64,000 nucleotides of DNA from Lepiota brunneoincarnata (Eukaryota > Basidiomycota > Agaricomycetes > Agaricales > Agaricaceae): the NCBI GenBank assembly GCA_023014365.1, contig JAEBUN010000057.1, positions 94,340 to 158,339 of the forward strand. The letters run 5' to 3'. Each line of letters begins with the position of its first letter. Position 1 is the first letter of the stretch. A program made the position numbers and the translations under genes. This document shows positions 45,357 through 55,518 of the stretch, in pieces. The notes under the pieces were generated by a model. That model saw nothing but the letters and a program-made list of their open reading frames with translations. It was not told the DNA's origin and did no database searches.

Positions 45357-46054
45357 TGTTATGAACAGTCCAGACCGGGAGGAACAAGAATACTGTTTCG
45401 ACTTTACAAGTTGGGTACAGGAGACTCCAGACCAACTACGGGCACAAGAATACGAATACGAAGAGGGGATATTATAACCTGCCTACTGCAGGACCTGGCA
45501 GAGAAATCGGAATGAGATAAACCTTGGATGATTACTGGAAAGCCCAAGGACGAAGAAGATAACGCATGGATCAACCGATCCAACCTCCGATACGGATGGA
45601 AGCACCAAGAGAATGGAGAGCGAGAACGAAGAGGACTCCATGGAGATACAATCGGGAGAAGAAGATTATGAGTCAGAGGAAAGCGATGGAACATCGCACA
45701 GCAGTAGTGAGAGTACTGACTCATTGTAGTATAAATAACGCTAGGATGCCATCAGCCAGGATGTGCATCATGGTCAGGACTGCGCACGACCAGTAGAACA
45801 GCCAAGTAACCTATAACGAGTATATAGCACCTCATAGGTATATAAGGCCTGTACAAGTAGAGATTAAAGCCCTAAGCTTTAATCTTGTTAACAGCGGTCG
45901 TTTACCTCTCTGCCTTAACTTGGCATCTTCCCTCGTTATCTCATTGAGCGCGATCCACTAAGCTCTATAAGGCCAACCGTCTCGGACACCTTATAGAGTG
46001 ATTGAAGGCCGTCTCCAGTTATCCTCGGATACAGAAGGAGCACAGATCATAACA
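45357..46054 (+). repeat. Nested inverted solo LTR of the same family
   Basis: Exactly 698 bp, TGTTATGAACAG to CAGATCATAACA, the reverse complement of the element 1 LTR. Flanks are CCAGT on the left and CCAGG on the right, a 5-bp target duplication with one mismatch; the 3' LTR shows the uninterrupted GCCAGGTCC at this place. A TATAAATA box lies at 45730-45737. Confidence 0.92.
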
Positions 46055-46194
46055 CCAGGTCCTGCATGGCGGTGTAATATTCCCCTTCCTCGTCTTCGTA
46101 TTCTTGTGCCCGTAATTGGTCTGTAGTCTCCTGTACCCATCTTGTAAAGTCGAACAATAGTTCTTGTTCCTCTCGGTCTGGACTGTTCATAACA
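46055..46194 (-). repeat. 5' LTR of element 1, outer part
   Basis: The remaining 140 bp of the split LTR, ending GTTCATAACA at 46194. It matches 37812-37950 of the 3' LTR closely. Confidence 0.92.
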
Positions 46195-46671
46195 CAGTTA
46201 AGCAATAGGCCGAGGTGCCGGGACCCACAAAGCACTCGTTAATTAGGAGTCTTTGATATTTCTAGGGTTTTTGGGCATTGGGTGTCGCCTCCCGAACGTT
46301 GAACGTTCCGTTCCGTGGTCCGGTCATCATTATTGGGCTCGCTTTCGACGTAATACTCCTGCGACAGCCGCTAGGTACATTCTTTATATTCAAACGCATC
46401 CGGGTTCATCAGAAAACTGCTCGTAAGGTCCCTTGATGCGACCGGAGTATACTCGATAGACTATGTAGAGTCCTGAATCCCTCTGGAAAGCGTTCCGATA
46501 GTTTGGTTCACTAAGCTTAGTGATAATGAACTGGTTTTGAACACTTCCAAGGCTCGAATATCCTCAATTCGGTCGAACTGGCTACTACGGGACATAGTAC
46601 CAATCCTCTATAGAGTTCTTTAATGATATAGCCAATGATTCTATGTAGAGAATCGTTCCGGAGTACGGAAT

Positions 46672-48066
46672 TCATGTATAGGCGTGAAATCGGCATATCA
46701 CCGGGTATTCAGCTAGGTAGTTTGGTTCATAGTAGTCGATCTGTGGTGGGTCAGTGGAGTCTGGTCTGGGGGAATGATGGGGGGAAGAAGGTGGAGTGGG
46801 GGTTCTGTGAAGATCGAGTATGGTGGCGGTTTCTGGGGATGGGGGTTGTCCTGGGTAAAAGATGTCATATAGAAGGCGTCTGAAATGGGGACTTTCGATT
46901 CTTTCTTCTGGTGGGGTGATTTGGTTTGCTTCAGAAGGAACCGCATGGTTCTCCTGTGATGTTTGATTCGGCCATGTCATCATAGCACTCCTCGTAGTAA
47001 TCATCGTGGGTGAGATCAATGTATCGATGGTGAGTTGTGGGAATGGTCGAGGGATGGGTTGTAGGATTTCTGGAGTAGGGGGGGGGCGTGTCGAGGTCTT
47101 TCGACTTGGGCATTGGTTCCGTTTATGGCGCAGTTGGAAGACAGCGCAATGGGGGCATCTGTATTTGATGCCAGTCGTATGAGTAGTGCCCTGGGGCATA
47201 TTGCTTGCATCCGAGGCAAGGCAATTGGGGGCAATCCATGGCCCAGTGTCCTGTGTGTCTGCATTGGATGCAGACTGATCGTTCGGTGGTTCATAGGGGT
47301 TGTTCGTGGGTGAAGTGGGTTGGGGGAGTTCCGAATCGGGACGTTGTTACTGGGCGACGGTGTGGGTGGTGTTCCCTTGGTGGGGGTGAGAAGTCTGAAG
47401 GGATTTCTGACACTGTGGGGCTTTCTTCCCTTGTTGGGGACGGTGGTGATGATAGCGGCAGTGGTCCGTTGTGTGAGTGGTTGGGATGGTTGTGGTGGGG
47501 GACTGCGAGGTATGTACCTCATTTCGTTTGGGTAGGTTCTTCAACACCTCGGACATGAGGCCTGATCTTGAGCGGAGAAGTCGCTCAAGTGATTCTGCCC
47601 AGGCGCGTTGCATATTGTACGCAGTAGCGAGAGCCTTAGTCTGTCGTACGTGGTGGGTATAGTCGTACCAGAGTTGTCGGTCGTATTCTGAAATTGAAGT
47701 GTGTTCCAATTTAGTCGTAAAGGCTCTGTCGGTGGCAGCCTCGTGCAGATCTCCGTCAGAAGGGTGATCTGGTCCATATGATCGTACTCCAGCTGTATGG
47801 TATCTAAGGGAGGCGGCTGGGGCAGCTGTTGGTTCTGGGGTGTTGTTGGGGTTGGGGGTCTCATCCCTGAGGGAGGCGTATGTTGCGGCGAAGGTGTGAG
47901 AGGGGGTGTAGGGAGACGGGGCCGGAACAGGAGTTGTTTGAAGTGTAGTATGTTTGATGCTTGCATTGTTTATAATGACTACGGAGGATGATGAGGAGGT
48001 TGGTGAAGGTGTTGTTGAAAAAGGGGGAGTAGTTTGGGGGCAAGTGAGGTTGAGGTTCATGGGCAT
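46672..48066 (-). pseudogene. Extra ORF region of element 2, related to ORF A of element 1
   Basis: Begins at an ATG (48066) overlapping the last codons of pol, the same arrangement as in element 1. Its first 239 codons are Pro/Thr-rich with a helical middle (YDRQLWYDYTHHVRQTKAL, MQRAWAESLERLLRSR), then the frame shifts. In the shifted frame near 47273-47180 a zinc-knuckle pair is evident: CIQCRHTGHWAMDC followed by CLGCKQYAPGHY. This aligns with the element 1 pair in spacing and in the APGHY phrase. A further Cys/His stretch (RCPHCAVFQ) follows in yet another frame. The 3' part encodes RYIDLTHDD and AESNITGEP, again shared with element 1. Broken by at least two frameshifts, so not functional as it stands. 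Confidence 0.6.
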
Positions 48067-51000
48067 CTTTTAAGTACGTTTGGTGTGGGAGCAAGTTGTC
48101 TTTGGTTGGTTCTGGTGGGTTCCTGTAAGGGGACTATACCCCCTTACGCAAGGTACGTCTAGGGGTCTGTGGTTGGGTATCCGTGCTCGGCCTCTCTAGC
48201 CGATGCCCGATGCCTAAGCCCGGCCTCGGCCTTCGGCCACCCCCATCCCCGAGTCTAACCCACGTGCAACTGACGTTGTTTGTATATTGTTTGCGTACGT
48301 TATGTTCTAGTAGCTACGTAGTGTTTGGCTACCCGGTCTGTGCGCAGGCCTCTATGTATATAAGTAGTGTGGGGTGTCGATTGTATTCGCCACCCAAATA
48401 TCAACTTGGTTCCGGTGCTCTACTTCCCCTAACAGTTCCTGTTCTTTCTGGAGGATTCCATGAGCCTCTTTATACTCGGTTAGTATTCTTCGGCGTTTGT
48501 ATGAAGTGTTTCATCAGTGATCCATTCGTTCTCCATGTGGGAGTATCCTTTCCATTTGATGTAGTATTGGAGTTTTCCACGGTGTTGGCGGTGATTTAGG
48601 ATGGCTTCTATTTTGTATTCCTCTTCTTCATTGATGATGTCTGGTGGTGGTGGAGTCGGATGAGATCCGTATGCTTCTGTTTTGGTGTATGGAGTTAGAA
48701 GGTTCTGTGGAATATTGGGTGTATCTTCCATTTGATCGGAAGTTTTAGCTTGTAGGTGAGTGGCGATAAGACTTCTGTGATAAGGAAAGGTCCTAGTTGT
48801 TTTGGGGATATTTTGTTGGAGATAAAGGGGAGTTTGAGGTTCTTGGCTTCTAGCCATACTTTTTGACGTGTTTCAAGGGGTTTGACAGTTCTTCTGGTTC
48901 TTTGTTTCATAATATCGGCGGAGAGTTGATGTGCCGCATGTGCTTCTTTTCTGGCATTGTCAAGGAGTCTGATGTGTTCGTCTACTGATGGAAAGTTTGA
49001 TGTTTCCATTATCGTGGGTATCGGTGGAGGGTTGTATCCCATGATTAGTTCAAATGGGGATTTCTGCCTTGAGGCATGTATTTTGGAATTGTGTGCGAAT
49101 TCGGTGATAGGGAGGGTTTCTGACCAGTCAAGAGGGTTTCTGGTGCAGTATATGGCGAGGTAGGTTTCAATTTCCTGATTGTATCGTTCGGTGGAACCAT
49201 CTGTCTGGGGATGGTATGCAGTTGAGAATGCCTGTTGGATGTTTAAACGTTTGGCTAGTTGTCGAAGAGAGTTGGCGGCGAATCTGGGGTCTTGGTCTGA
49301 TATGATTTTGTCAGGTAGTCCGAATCTGGTGAAGACTTTTTCTATTAATAGTTGTCCGATGTCGTCGGCGTTTGATCAATCTGAGGTTGGGATGAAAATT
49401 ACCCCCTTCGTAAGGCCGTGGTCCACCACGGACAATATCGCATTATGGCCGGCGCTAGGTGGTAGACTGGTGATGAGATCCCATGAGATCTGTGCAAATG
49501 GGCGTTTGGAAGATGATGGTGGGATTGGTTGAGTTGGTGCGCGATCCGGTCTGCGTATGATCTTGTGTTGCTGACACTCTGGACAGCCTTTAACGTAGTT
49601 CTTTATGAACGTTGACATTCCTGGCCAATATACTTCTTTCTTGGCAAGACGGTATGTTTCCTGTTCTCCAGGATGGCCATGTGTAGGGTGGTCGTGGTAT
49701 CTTGCAATGACATCACGTCTGAGTTGGAGGTCTTCTGGAATAATGACATGTTCTTGGAACGTGAGGAGTGGACCGTTTGAGGTCGGGACCGTTCCGAAGT
49801 CTTTATCGGTGGCGTTAGGATGGGTTTCTTTTAGGAGTTTGAACGCTTCGGTGGTTCTAGCATCGTATTTGGGTGATTCCGTGATTCTTTCTTGGAGTTC
49901 CATATCGACGGTGGCGATAAAGAGGTGTTCTGGGAGTATTGTGATCAAGCTTTGATCTTCTATGTCAGCGGTGGTGACAAAGAGGTTGTTTGGAAGCATG
50001 GTGACGTCTTCGTTATCGTTGTCCTCATCAGGGATGTGGTCTGGATGTCTTGATAGGGCGTCTGGTGCAGGGATTTTTGATCCTGGGACGTGTTCTAATC
50101 TGAAGTTGTAGTCAGCGAGGGTCTGGACCCATCGTGCTTGTCTGCGGTTGATTTTCTGGGGTTTGCGCCAGTATGTTAGGTTTTGGTGATCCGTTCTGAT
50201 ACAGACGGTATTGGGGCTGCCAAGGAGGTAGTGGCGGCCATTCTTCGAGGGCTCGGATAATAGTGAGGAGTTCCCTGTCATAGATGTCATAGTTGCGTTC
50301 CGCTGGTCCGAACGTCTTTGAATAGAATGATACGGGTTTCCGTATTCCGTTGATGTCGTATTGATACAGAACAGCTCCTGATGCAAATTTAGAAGCATCG
50401 GCTTCTATCTCGAAGGGTTTTGTGGAGTCGGGCATGAGGAGTACTGGTTCCTTTAGGAATTCATTCTTGAGTGTTTTGAACGCTTTCTGTTGTTCTTCTT
50501 TCCATTCAAATTTGTTTGATTTGGAAAGGAGTTGGTTCAGGGGTTTGGTATGGTGGGAGTAGTTGCGGATGAACTTCCGGTAGAAGTTGCAAAATCCGAT
50601 AAATTTCCGAACGTGTCGGACTGTTTTTGGTACTGGCCAGTCTTCTATTCCCTTGAGTTTTCCGGGATCCATTTTGATCTTGTCTGGCGTGATGATCATG
50701 CCGAGATATTCGAGTCATTGTTTGTTGAACTTGCATTTCTCCATTTTGAGGTAGAGGTTGTTTTCCTGCAGGATTTGCAGTACTTTTTCCGTAAGTTGGT
50801 CGGTTTCTTCTTGGGTTTTACTGTAGATTAGGATATCATCCATATAGATGATGATTCCTCCTTTCTCCATTATTTCGGAGAATAACATGTCCATCATATG
50901 TTGGAACATCGCGGGACTGTTGCAAAGTCCGAAGAACATAACAGTTGGTTCGAAAAGACCCATGGGAGTCTTGAATGCTGCTTTCCATTGATCGCCATCT

Positions 51001-52100
51001 TTGATTCTGACGTTATTGTATCCTAGGCGGACGTCGAGCTTAGTGAAGTACTTAGCTCCTTTGAGTTTATCCATGATAGAGGAAATCATGGGGATTGGGT
51101 AAGCGTTTTTGACAGTGTGATCGTTTAGATAACAATAGTCTTGGCAGGGTCGGAGGTCTCCTCCTTTCTTGGCAACGAAAAAGAAGGGTGATGCCATAGG
51201 GGATTTTGAAGGGCGGATGTAGCCTTTTCGGAGGTTTTCGTCTATGAATTCTTTCAGCACTTTTTCTTCGGCAGGTGCTACTTGATAGGGTTTCATTGAT
51301 TTTGCTTCAAATGTCGGCTTTAGTTCGATTTTGTGATCGAATGTTCTTGATGGTGGGAATCGTTCGGAGGCTTTCTTGTTGAATATTTTTGCCCATCGGG
51401 CAAATCTCCGAGGAATCTCGGGTGGTTCTTCGTTTGATTCTGGTTGTTTTCCTTTTTGGTTTGCCGATTTTGTCGGGTTGTGTTGCTCATTGTGGAGGTT
51501 TGTGGCATGTGTCGCTTTGGCGTTCACTTCTAATGGGGTTAGAAGCATCGGGTTCATTTCTTTTTCCAGAGAGAAGGTATCAAGGTCAACATTTGACAGG
51601 TTGACATATTCTTCGGGGTTTTCCTCGGGTTGAGAGGTTTTTCCCACCATTATGTCCATGGCAATGGAGTTGAGTTCGACAGGTCGTCGTAGGGTTCTGA
51701 GGAGTTTGGAAAAGTCTTGGTGATCAATTTGTGGTTTCCAAGAAAACGTCTTGGTCTTCCAGTTGATGTTGGGATTGTATTGTTCCAGCCAGGGAAATCC
51801 GATGATGAGATCTTTCTCACCAGTATTTGTGACGTACGCTTCTAGCGTGCAATCTCTTCCATCAATGATGGTTCTGATTTTGATGTATTCATGGATCTTG
51901 CCATGTTGATTATCAGTTCCATCAACGTTACTGAGTGGAATTGGTTGGTCCAGCCATTTGGTTTGATAACCATGTCGTTCAACGACTTTGTGGGAGATGA
52001 AATTCCCTTGGGCTCCTGAATCTATCAGGGCGGTGATGGCCACGGGTTTTGATGTCCGTTCACTCCAAATCTCGATGGGTAGGAAAAGGGATCATTTATT
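48057..52100 (-). pseudogene. Pol of element 2, broken
   Basis: Domains remain easy to read: protease ALIDSGAQGNFISH, RT (KKGGDLRPCQDYCYLN; YMDDILIYSK), RNase H (FEIEADASKFASGAVLYQ), integrase finger (GCPECQQHK), DDE core (SWDLITSLP, SDQDPRF, YNQEIETYL), the GPFLI linker and a chromodomain (YKIEAILNHRQ, YIKWKGY). Damage: TGA at 50715-50717 where element 1 has Arg before LEYLG; TGA at 49376-49378; a 1-base shift in RNase H near 50235; and a shift near 48485 inside the end of the chromodomain. After the inserted solo LTR the frame resumes to the stop at 48057-48059. The TGA codons are most simply CGA to TGA. Confidence 0.88.
48124..48434 (+). repeat. Solo LTR of a third family, with perfect TSD
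   Basis: 311 bp starting TGTAAGGGG and ending CCCCTAACA, inverted at 8 of 9 positions. It is flanked by GTTCC at 48119-48123 and again at 48435-48439, a perfect 5-bp target duplication. Removing the LTR and one GTTCC rejoins the element 2 reading frame. A TATATAAG box lies at 48357-48364 in the plus direction. Confidence 0.92.
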
Positions 52101-52219
52101 CGGGGATAGTCATAATTGTACAGAGTTTATCGAGAAAATGTCCTTCTGGGAGTATGAGTATGAAATGTCCTTCTGAGTTCTGGAACGTGCAGGGGCACAT
52201 CTGTCGACAGCGTTCCTTT

Positions 52220-53977
52220 TTAAAAATCCTGGAATGGACGCATCTCCGGGTCCTCAGCTAGCGCGGAGTGGAGTTCTTGTTGGAGTTCCGGATCGAGATC
52301 ATCGACCATTTGGCACATCTGAGATGCGACTTCTGCGACAGCAAGGGAATACTTGCGTTGCGGTGATTGTTGGGTGTTCTGGTTTGGAAATCCAGGACAA
52401 GTGTTTTGTTGTCCAGGAAAGGGACGGTTGGGGTTTCTCGCAGGGCGAGGAGGATTGGTGCGCATTCCTGGGAAGTGTCTGGCTGGTGGTGGTTGAGGGC
52501 ATTTGCTGACCCAATGATCTTTGGCTCCACATTGGAAGCATTCCTGGTTTTGGTATGATTTCATTTGTTGTCCGGTGACAACGGCATCTAACTCCAATGG
52601 TTCTTGTGTGGAGTTTTCTTCGGTATATTCCGGCTGTGGGATTTCGGGATAGGGATCTTCGAATCCTTCTTCTATTGTGACATGGTCTACTTCTATGGCA
52701 TGTGGGTCGCGTGGAGTGAATCGTGGAGCATTGCTCCTCTGATAGAATTGTGCGTAGGGCACGTTGTTGTTTGGACGGTTTGGTCCGCAGTTGGGTTGGT
52801 ATTGGTTCCTCTGGGGAAATGTATTCCTGGGGGTGCCGTAGAGGGCATTGATTCGGTGGAAGTTGTCGTCGAGTTTATTGGCTCAGGTGTACCAAGCGGT
52901 GATAGTTGTCGGAGGGTTCTCCGATTTGTCGATTTTCATGGCAATGCGACGGTCGATTGCCTTGCGGTATAGATCGATCAATGTGCAATCGTTGTTTAGT
53001 CTGGATTGGCGGACAAGTTCTTTGAACTGAGCGTTGAACTCAGTCATTGGTTTGCCTGCTTGGTGCAGGGTTTGAAGTCTGGTATGCGTGTACGCATGTT
53101 CGTCTGCTGGGGTGAAGTCGGCCCTAAGTCGAGCGGTGAAGTTGTCCCATGACTCCATGGCTATGGGTTGCCCTTGTTGAGTTTGGGCATTTCTCTTGTG
53201 GAGGTACTGTCTAGCCCAGGCTCAGGCATCTCCTGATTGCATCGTCGAAAGGACGAATAGGGTCCTAGCAAGGTCGGTGTTGTAAGTGGTCGCATTAGCA
53301 AGCACGTAAACTTCACATTGGAAGATCCAATCTTCAAACAGTCTTCTAGTTCCATCGAAGGCGATGGGTTTGAGGAGTCCTAACTCTTTTGGGGTAGCTG
53401 CAGCGGCTATTATTTGGAACTGTCCAGGTGGTGGTGGCGGTGGTGGTGATGGAGGTTGCGTTGGTCGTAATGGGGGAGTCGGTAAGGCTAAGGGTACGGT
53501 TGGTGCGGGTAATGCGGGTGGTTGTGGATCGGGATCTGATTGGTTGTCGTCTGTTATATAGACGTCTGAATCGTTATCTATGGGAGTTTTTCCTCGGTTG
53601 AGTTCGACAAAGGCTTTGTGTCTTGAAAGGAGGTTCTCTTCAGAACCTGTGAGTTCTCTTGGTTGTTGTATGGCTTGTTGAAGTCTTTTAAGTTCAGGTG
53701 GGAAAAGCTGGTTTGTGATGATATCGCGTTTTTCTTGTTCTTCATGTTGTCTTTGTTTTTCGGCTAATGCGGCTGAGAAACTTGATGATGTTGTTGGGAC
53801 TAGTTGAATGGACGTTGATGCACATGGTTTAGGTGAATCAAATGGGGATGGATGATAGAATGGGGATGGTGTTTGAGTGGGGATAGGTTTTCTTCTGGGA
53901 TCTGGGTTTTGGGTTCCTGATCCTGAGATTCTGCTTCTCGATTTGGGAGGGGGAGGTGATGGGGATTCTCGGGCCAA
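52220..53977 (-). pseudogene. Gag of element 2, with two TGA stops
   Basis: One frame carries the whole protein: a Pro/Ser-rich N-terminus, a Gag-like core (FDGTRRLFEDWIFQCEVYVLA, ESWDNFTARLRADFTPADE, MTEFNAQFKELVRQSRL), and a CCHC knuckle (CFQCGAKDHWVSKC) ahead of the end at 52220. It is cut by TGA at 53222-53224 (after MQSGDA) and TGA at 52883-52885 (after TAWYT). Both are readily explained as CGA to TGA. No ATG begins the N-terminal part, similar to the gag of element 1. Confidence 0.8.
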
Positions 53978-54349
53978 GAATTTCTTTGGAGGCGTGGTGA
54001 TGTTTGTCTAGTGATCGATTATCACTAGAAGTATGAAGAATTGGGTGGCGATTATGGATATCCCTGAATATAGGTTCCACGATCTGATGACACAGCAGTG
54101 ACAGGGGCACGTAATGCGTTCGAGTTCTAGGGTGATGATTCGGTAGGCAATGAGGGTGGCGGTAGAAGTGAAAACGAAAATGAGTAGGTAAGCCAGATCT
54201 TCTGGCAGGGAGAGGTTGAGGGACATAGCGATGGCTACACAGAGAGGCGGTTTTCTTTCGTACGTCGTTTTTGAATGACCAGGGTACCTCGACGCGTTCA
54301 GTACGTCAGCAGAGCAGAGTAGAGGGCAAGCAAGAGATAAGCAGCAGAA

Positions 54350-54361
54350 TATCTTAGTGTT
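54350..54361 (-). other. Self-priming primer-binding site of element 2
   Basis: In element direction AACACTAAGATA lies 1 nt from the LTR edge (54363). Its complement TATCTTAGTGTT occurs in the LTR at 54533-54522, 33 nt downstream of TATATAAG (54566-54559). Geometry is the same as in element 1, although the sequences are unrelated. Confidence 0.7.
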
Positions 54362-54362
54362 T

Positions 54363-54617
54363 TGTTACCTGGGTTAGGGGTTCGCTCTTGAGTAGCACGG
54401 CGTTTGACACAGGATGTCTATACAGACTTGGTCCTGTCCTACTAGGCATGACTTAGAGACGACGGAGCACTATAGTCCAGCCGGTTTAAGGGCAAAGAGG
54501 TATAGGAGGCAAGAACTGTATAACACTAAGATAAGGATACAAGGTATTGTACTGTATCCTTATATACTCCTAGGTGTGGCTGTACTCCTACTATAATAGT
54601 CCGGACCGGGGTAACTA
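54363..54617 (-). repeat. 5' LTR of element 2
   Basis: Starts TGTTACCTGGG and ends CCGGGGTAACTA on the plus strand; the ends are imperfect inverted repeats (TGTTACC against GGTAAC-TA). The inner edge is confirmed by the adjacent PBS, the outer edge is less certain. It contains a minus-strand TATATAAG. About 255 bp. Confidence 0.65.
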
Positions 54618-55518
54618 TGAGTCAGAGATAAGAAAACATGAGGTGTATACTAAGAATAGTCCTTCTGATGTACACTACTGATAGTTTCATAGTGACATGG
54701 GAATGTGAACTAAAAGTAACCGTCCTTCTGATGTGGCTTCTGATAACAGATAGTGTTGGAACCAGAGTGGATGAACGAGTGGCTCGACTTGATGAGATGT
54801 GGAGTGCCGAATGGGAAGATGTGGCAGTATTTTCAGTGTACGCAGGGGAGCTGCAACCCAGTGGTTGAGAATCTGATTGTAGAGATGGGACTGCGCAGAG
54901 ACGAAGTTGGAGCTAAGGTGAAGAGGAAGACTAGCACTTTACCAAAGTCACGGTTGTGATTGCAGCGGTCCCAGCATCTACTATTTAATTTCTGTGATGT
55001 CAGTACCCCAGACCCATACTGTCTTGGGATGAAACCTCAAATGCGCCACTGTTCCTGAACATGTTCTGATAGTTGAGGATAATGCGGCTAGTAATACAGG
55101 AGCTTGCCTGGTATTCTGGTCGCATAGCATGCATGGGGGGTATTGTAAGGGTATCTTGAACTGGTGGCCCCAGTTGTGATATAGTCAAGAGAAGGTAGTA
55201 AAGGACTAACAACACAAGAATCTGCCTCAAGGTTGTGTTTGAGGGTTCCAATGGAAGTAAACTCAAACACTGGTAGCTAAGAGATGGGATCTCCTCTGTA
55301 AACCATGCAGGATTGAAACACAGCTCAGAGATCTGGGGACCCTTGATGCATTCCAGGAGGGGTATATGACCAAACTGCTGGTGTGAAGTTTGGGAACCAT
55401 AAAAAAATTATAGGGCAGAATGGATATGGGTAATTTGAATGAGCTATCTGAGCTTTGAGGATACTTGGTACATTATAACCAACTTAATAATTCATTTCAA
55501 GCTTGCAACTTACTATGA
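54618..55518. other. Intergenic, about 0.9 kb
   Basis: Flanks element 2. A plus-strand frame ending at 54959 (NEWLDLMRCGVPNGKMW, CTQGSCNP) looks protein-like over about 60 residues but matches nothing I know; it could be a remnant exon. Nothing else seen. Confidence 0.35.

Larger units (their letters stand above)
37253..46194 (-). mobile_element. Ty3-type chromovirus-like LTR retrotransposon, element 1
   Basis: About 8.9 kb including a nested 698-bp solo LTR. Order along the minus strand: 5' LTR (46194-46055 plus 45356-44796, split by the solo LTR), primer-binding site (44793-44782), gag, pol with protease, RT, RNase H, integrase and C-terminal chromodomain, two extra overlapping ORFs, polypurine tract (37966-37951), 3' LTR (37950-37253). 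The protease-RT-RNase H-integrase order plus the chromodomain places it among Ty3 chromoviruses. The LTRs begin and end with perfect TGTTATGA/TCATAACA. Flanks are TGAAA on the left and CAGTT on the right, so no target duplication remains. Pol has one internal stop; gag and the extra ORFs are open. The LTRs differ by several substitutions and indels, so insertion is not recent. Confidence 0.93.
46195..54617 (-). mobile_element. Decayed Ty3-type chromovirus-like element 2
   Basis: A second element in the same orientation, clearly related to but diverged from element 1. Along the minus strand: 5' LTR (about 54617-54363), PBS (54361-54350), gag (about 54000-52220) with two TGA stops, protease/pol (from about 52043) with two TGA stops and one frameshift, chromodomain, and an extra zinc-knuckle ORF region (48066-46672) with frameshifts. 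A foreign solo LTR (48124-48434) interrupts the pol-ORF A overlap. No second LTR is found: the left end abuts element 1 at 46194, and 46195-46671 has no recognisable coding. The element therefore lost its 3' end or was truncated by a rearrangement. Not autonomous. Confidence 0.88.

Noticed and set aside
45126..45796. Several frames inside the 5' LTR and nested LTR resembling parts of ORF B
   Set aside because: They are frameshifted LTR copies of the ORF B coding part, not separate genes.
47113..47558. Plus-strand frames with many Gly/Trp/Val codons in the extra ORF region
   Set aside because: They are complements of the Pro/Thr/His-rich minus-strand ORF and have no features of their own.
53364..53561. 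Plus-strand Gly-rich frame
   Set aside because: Antisense of the poly-proline stretch in the gag of element 2.
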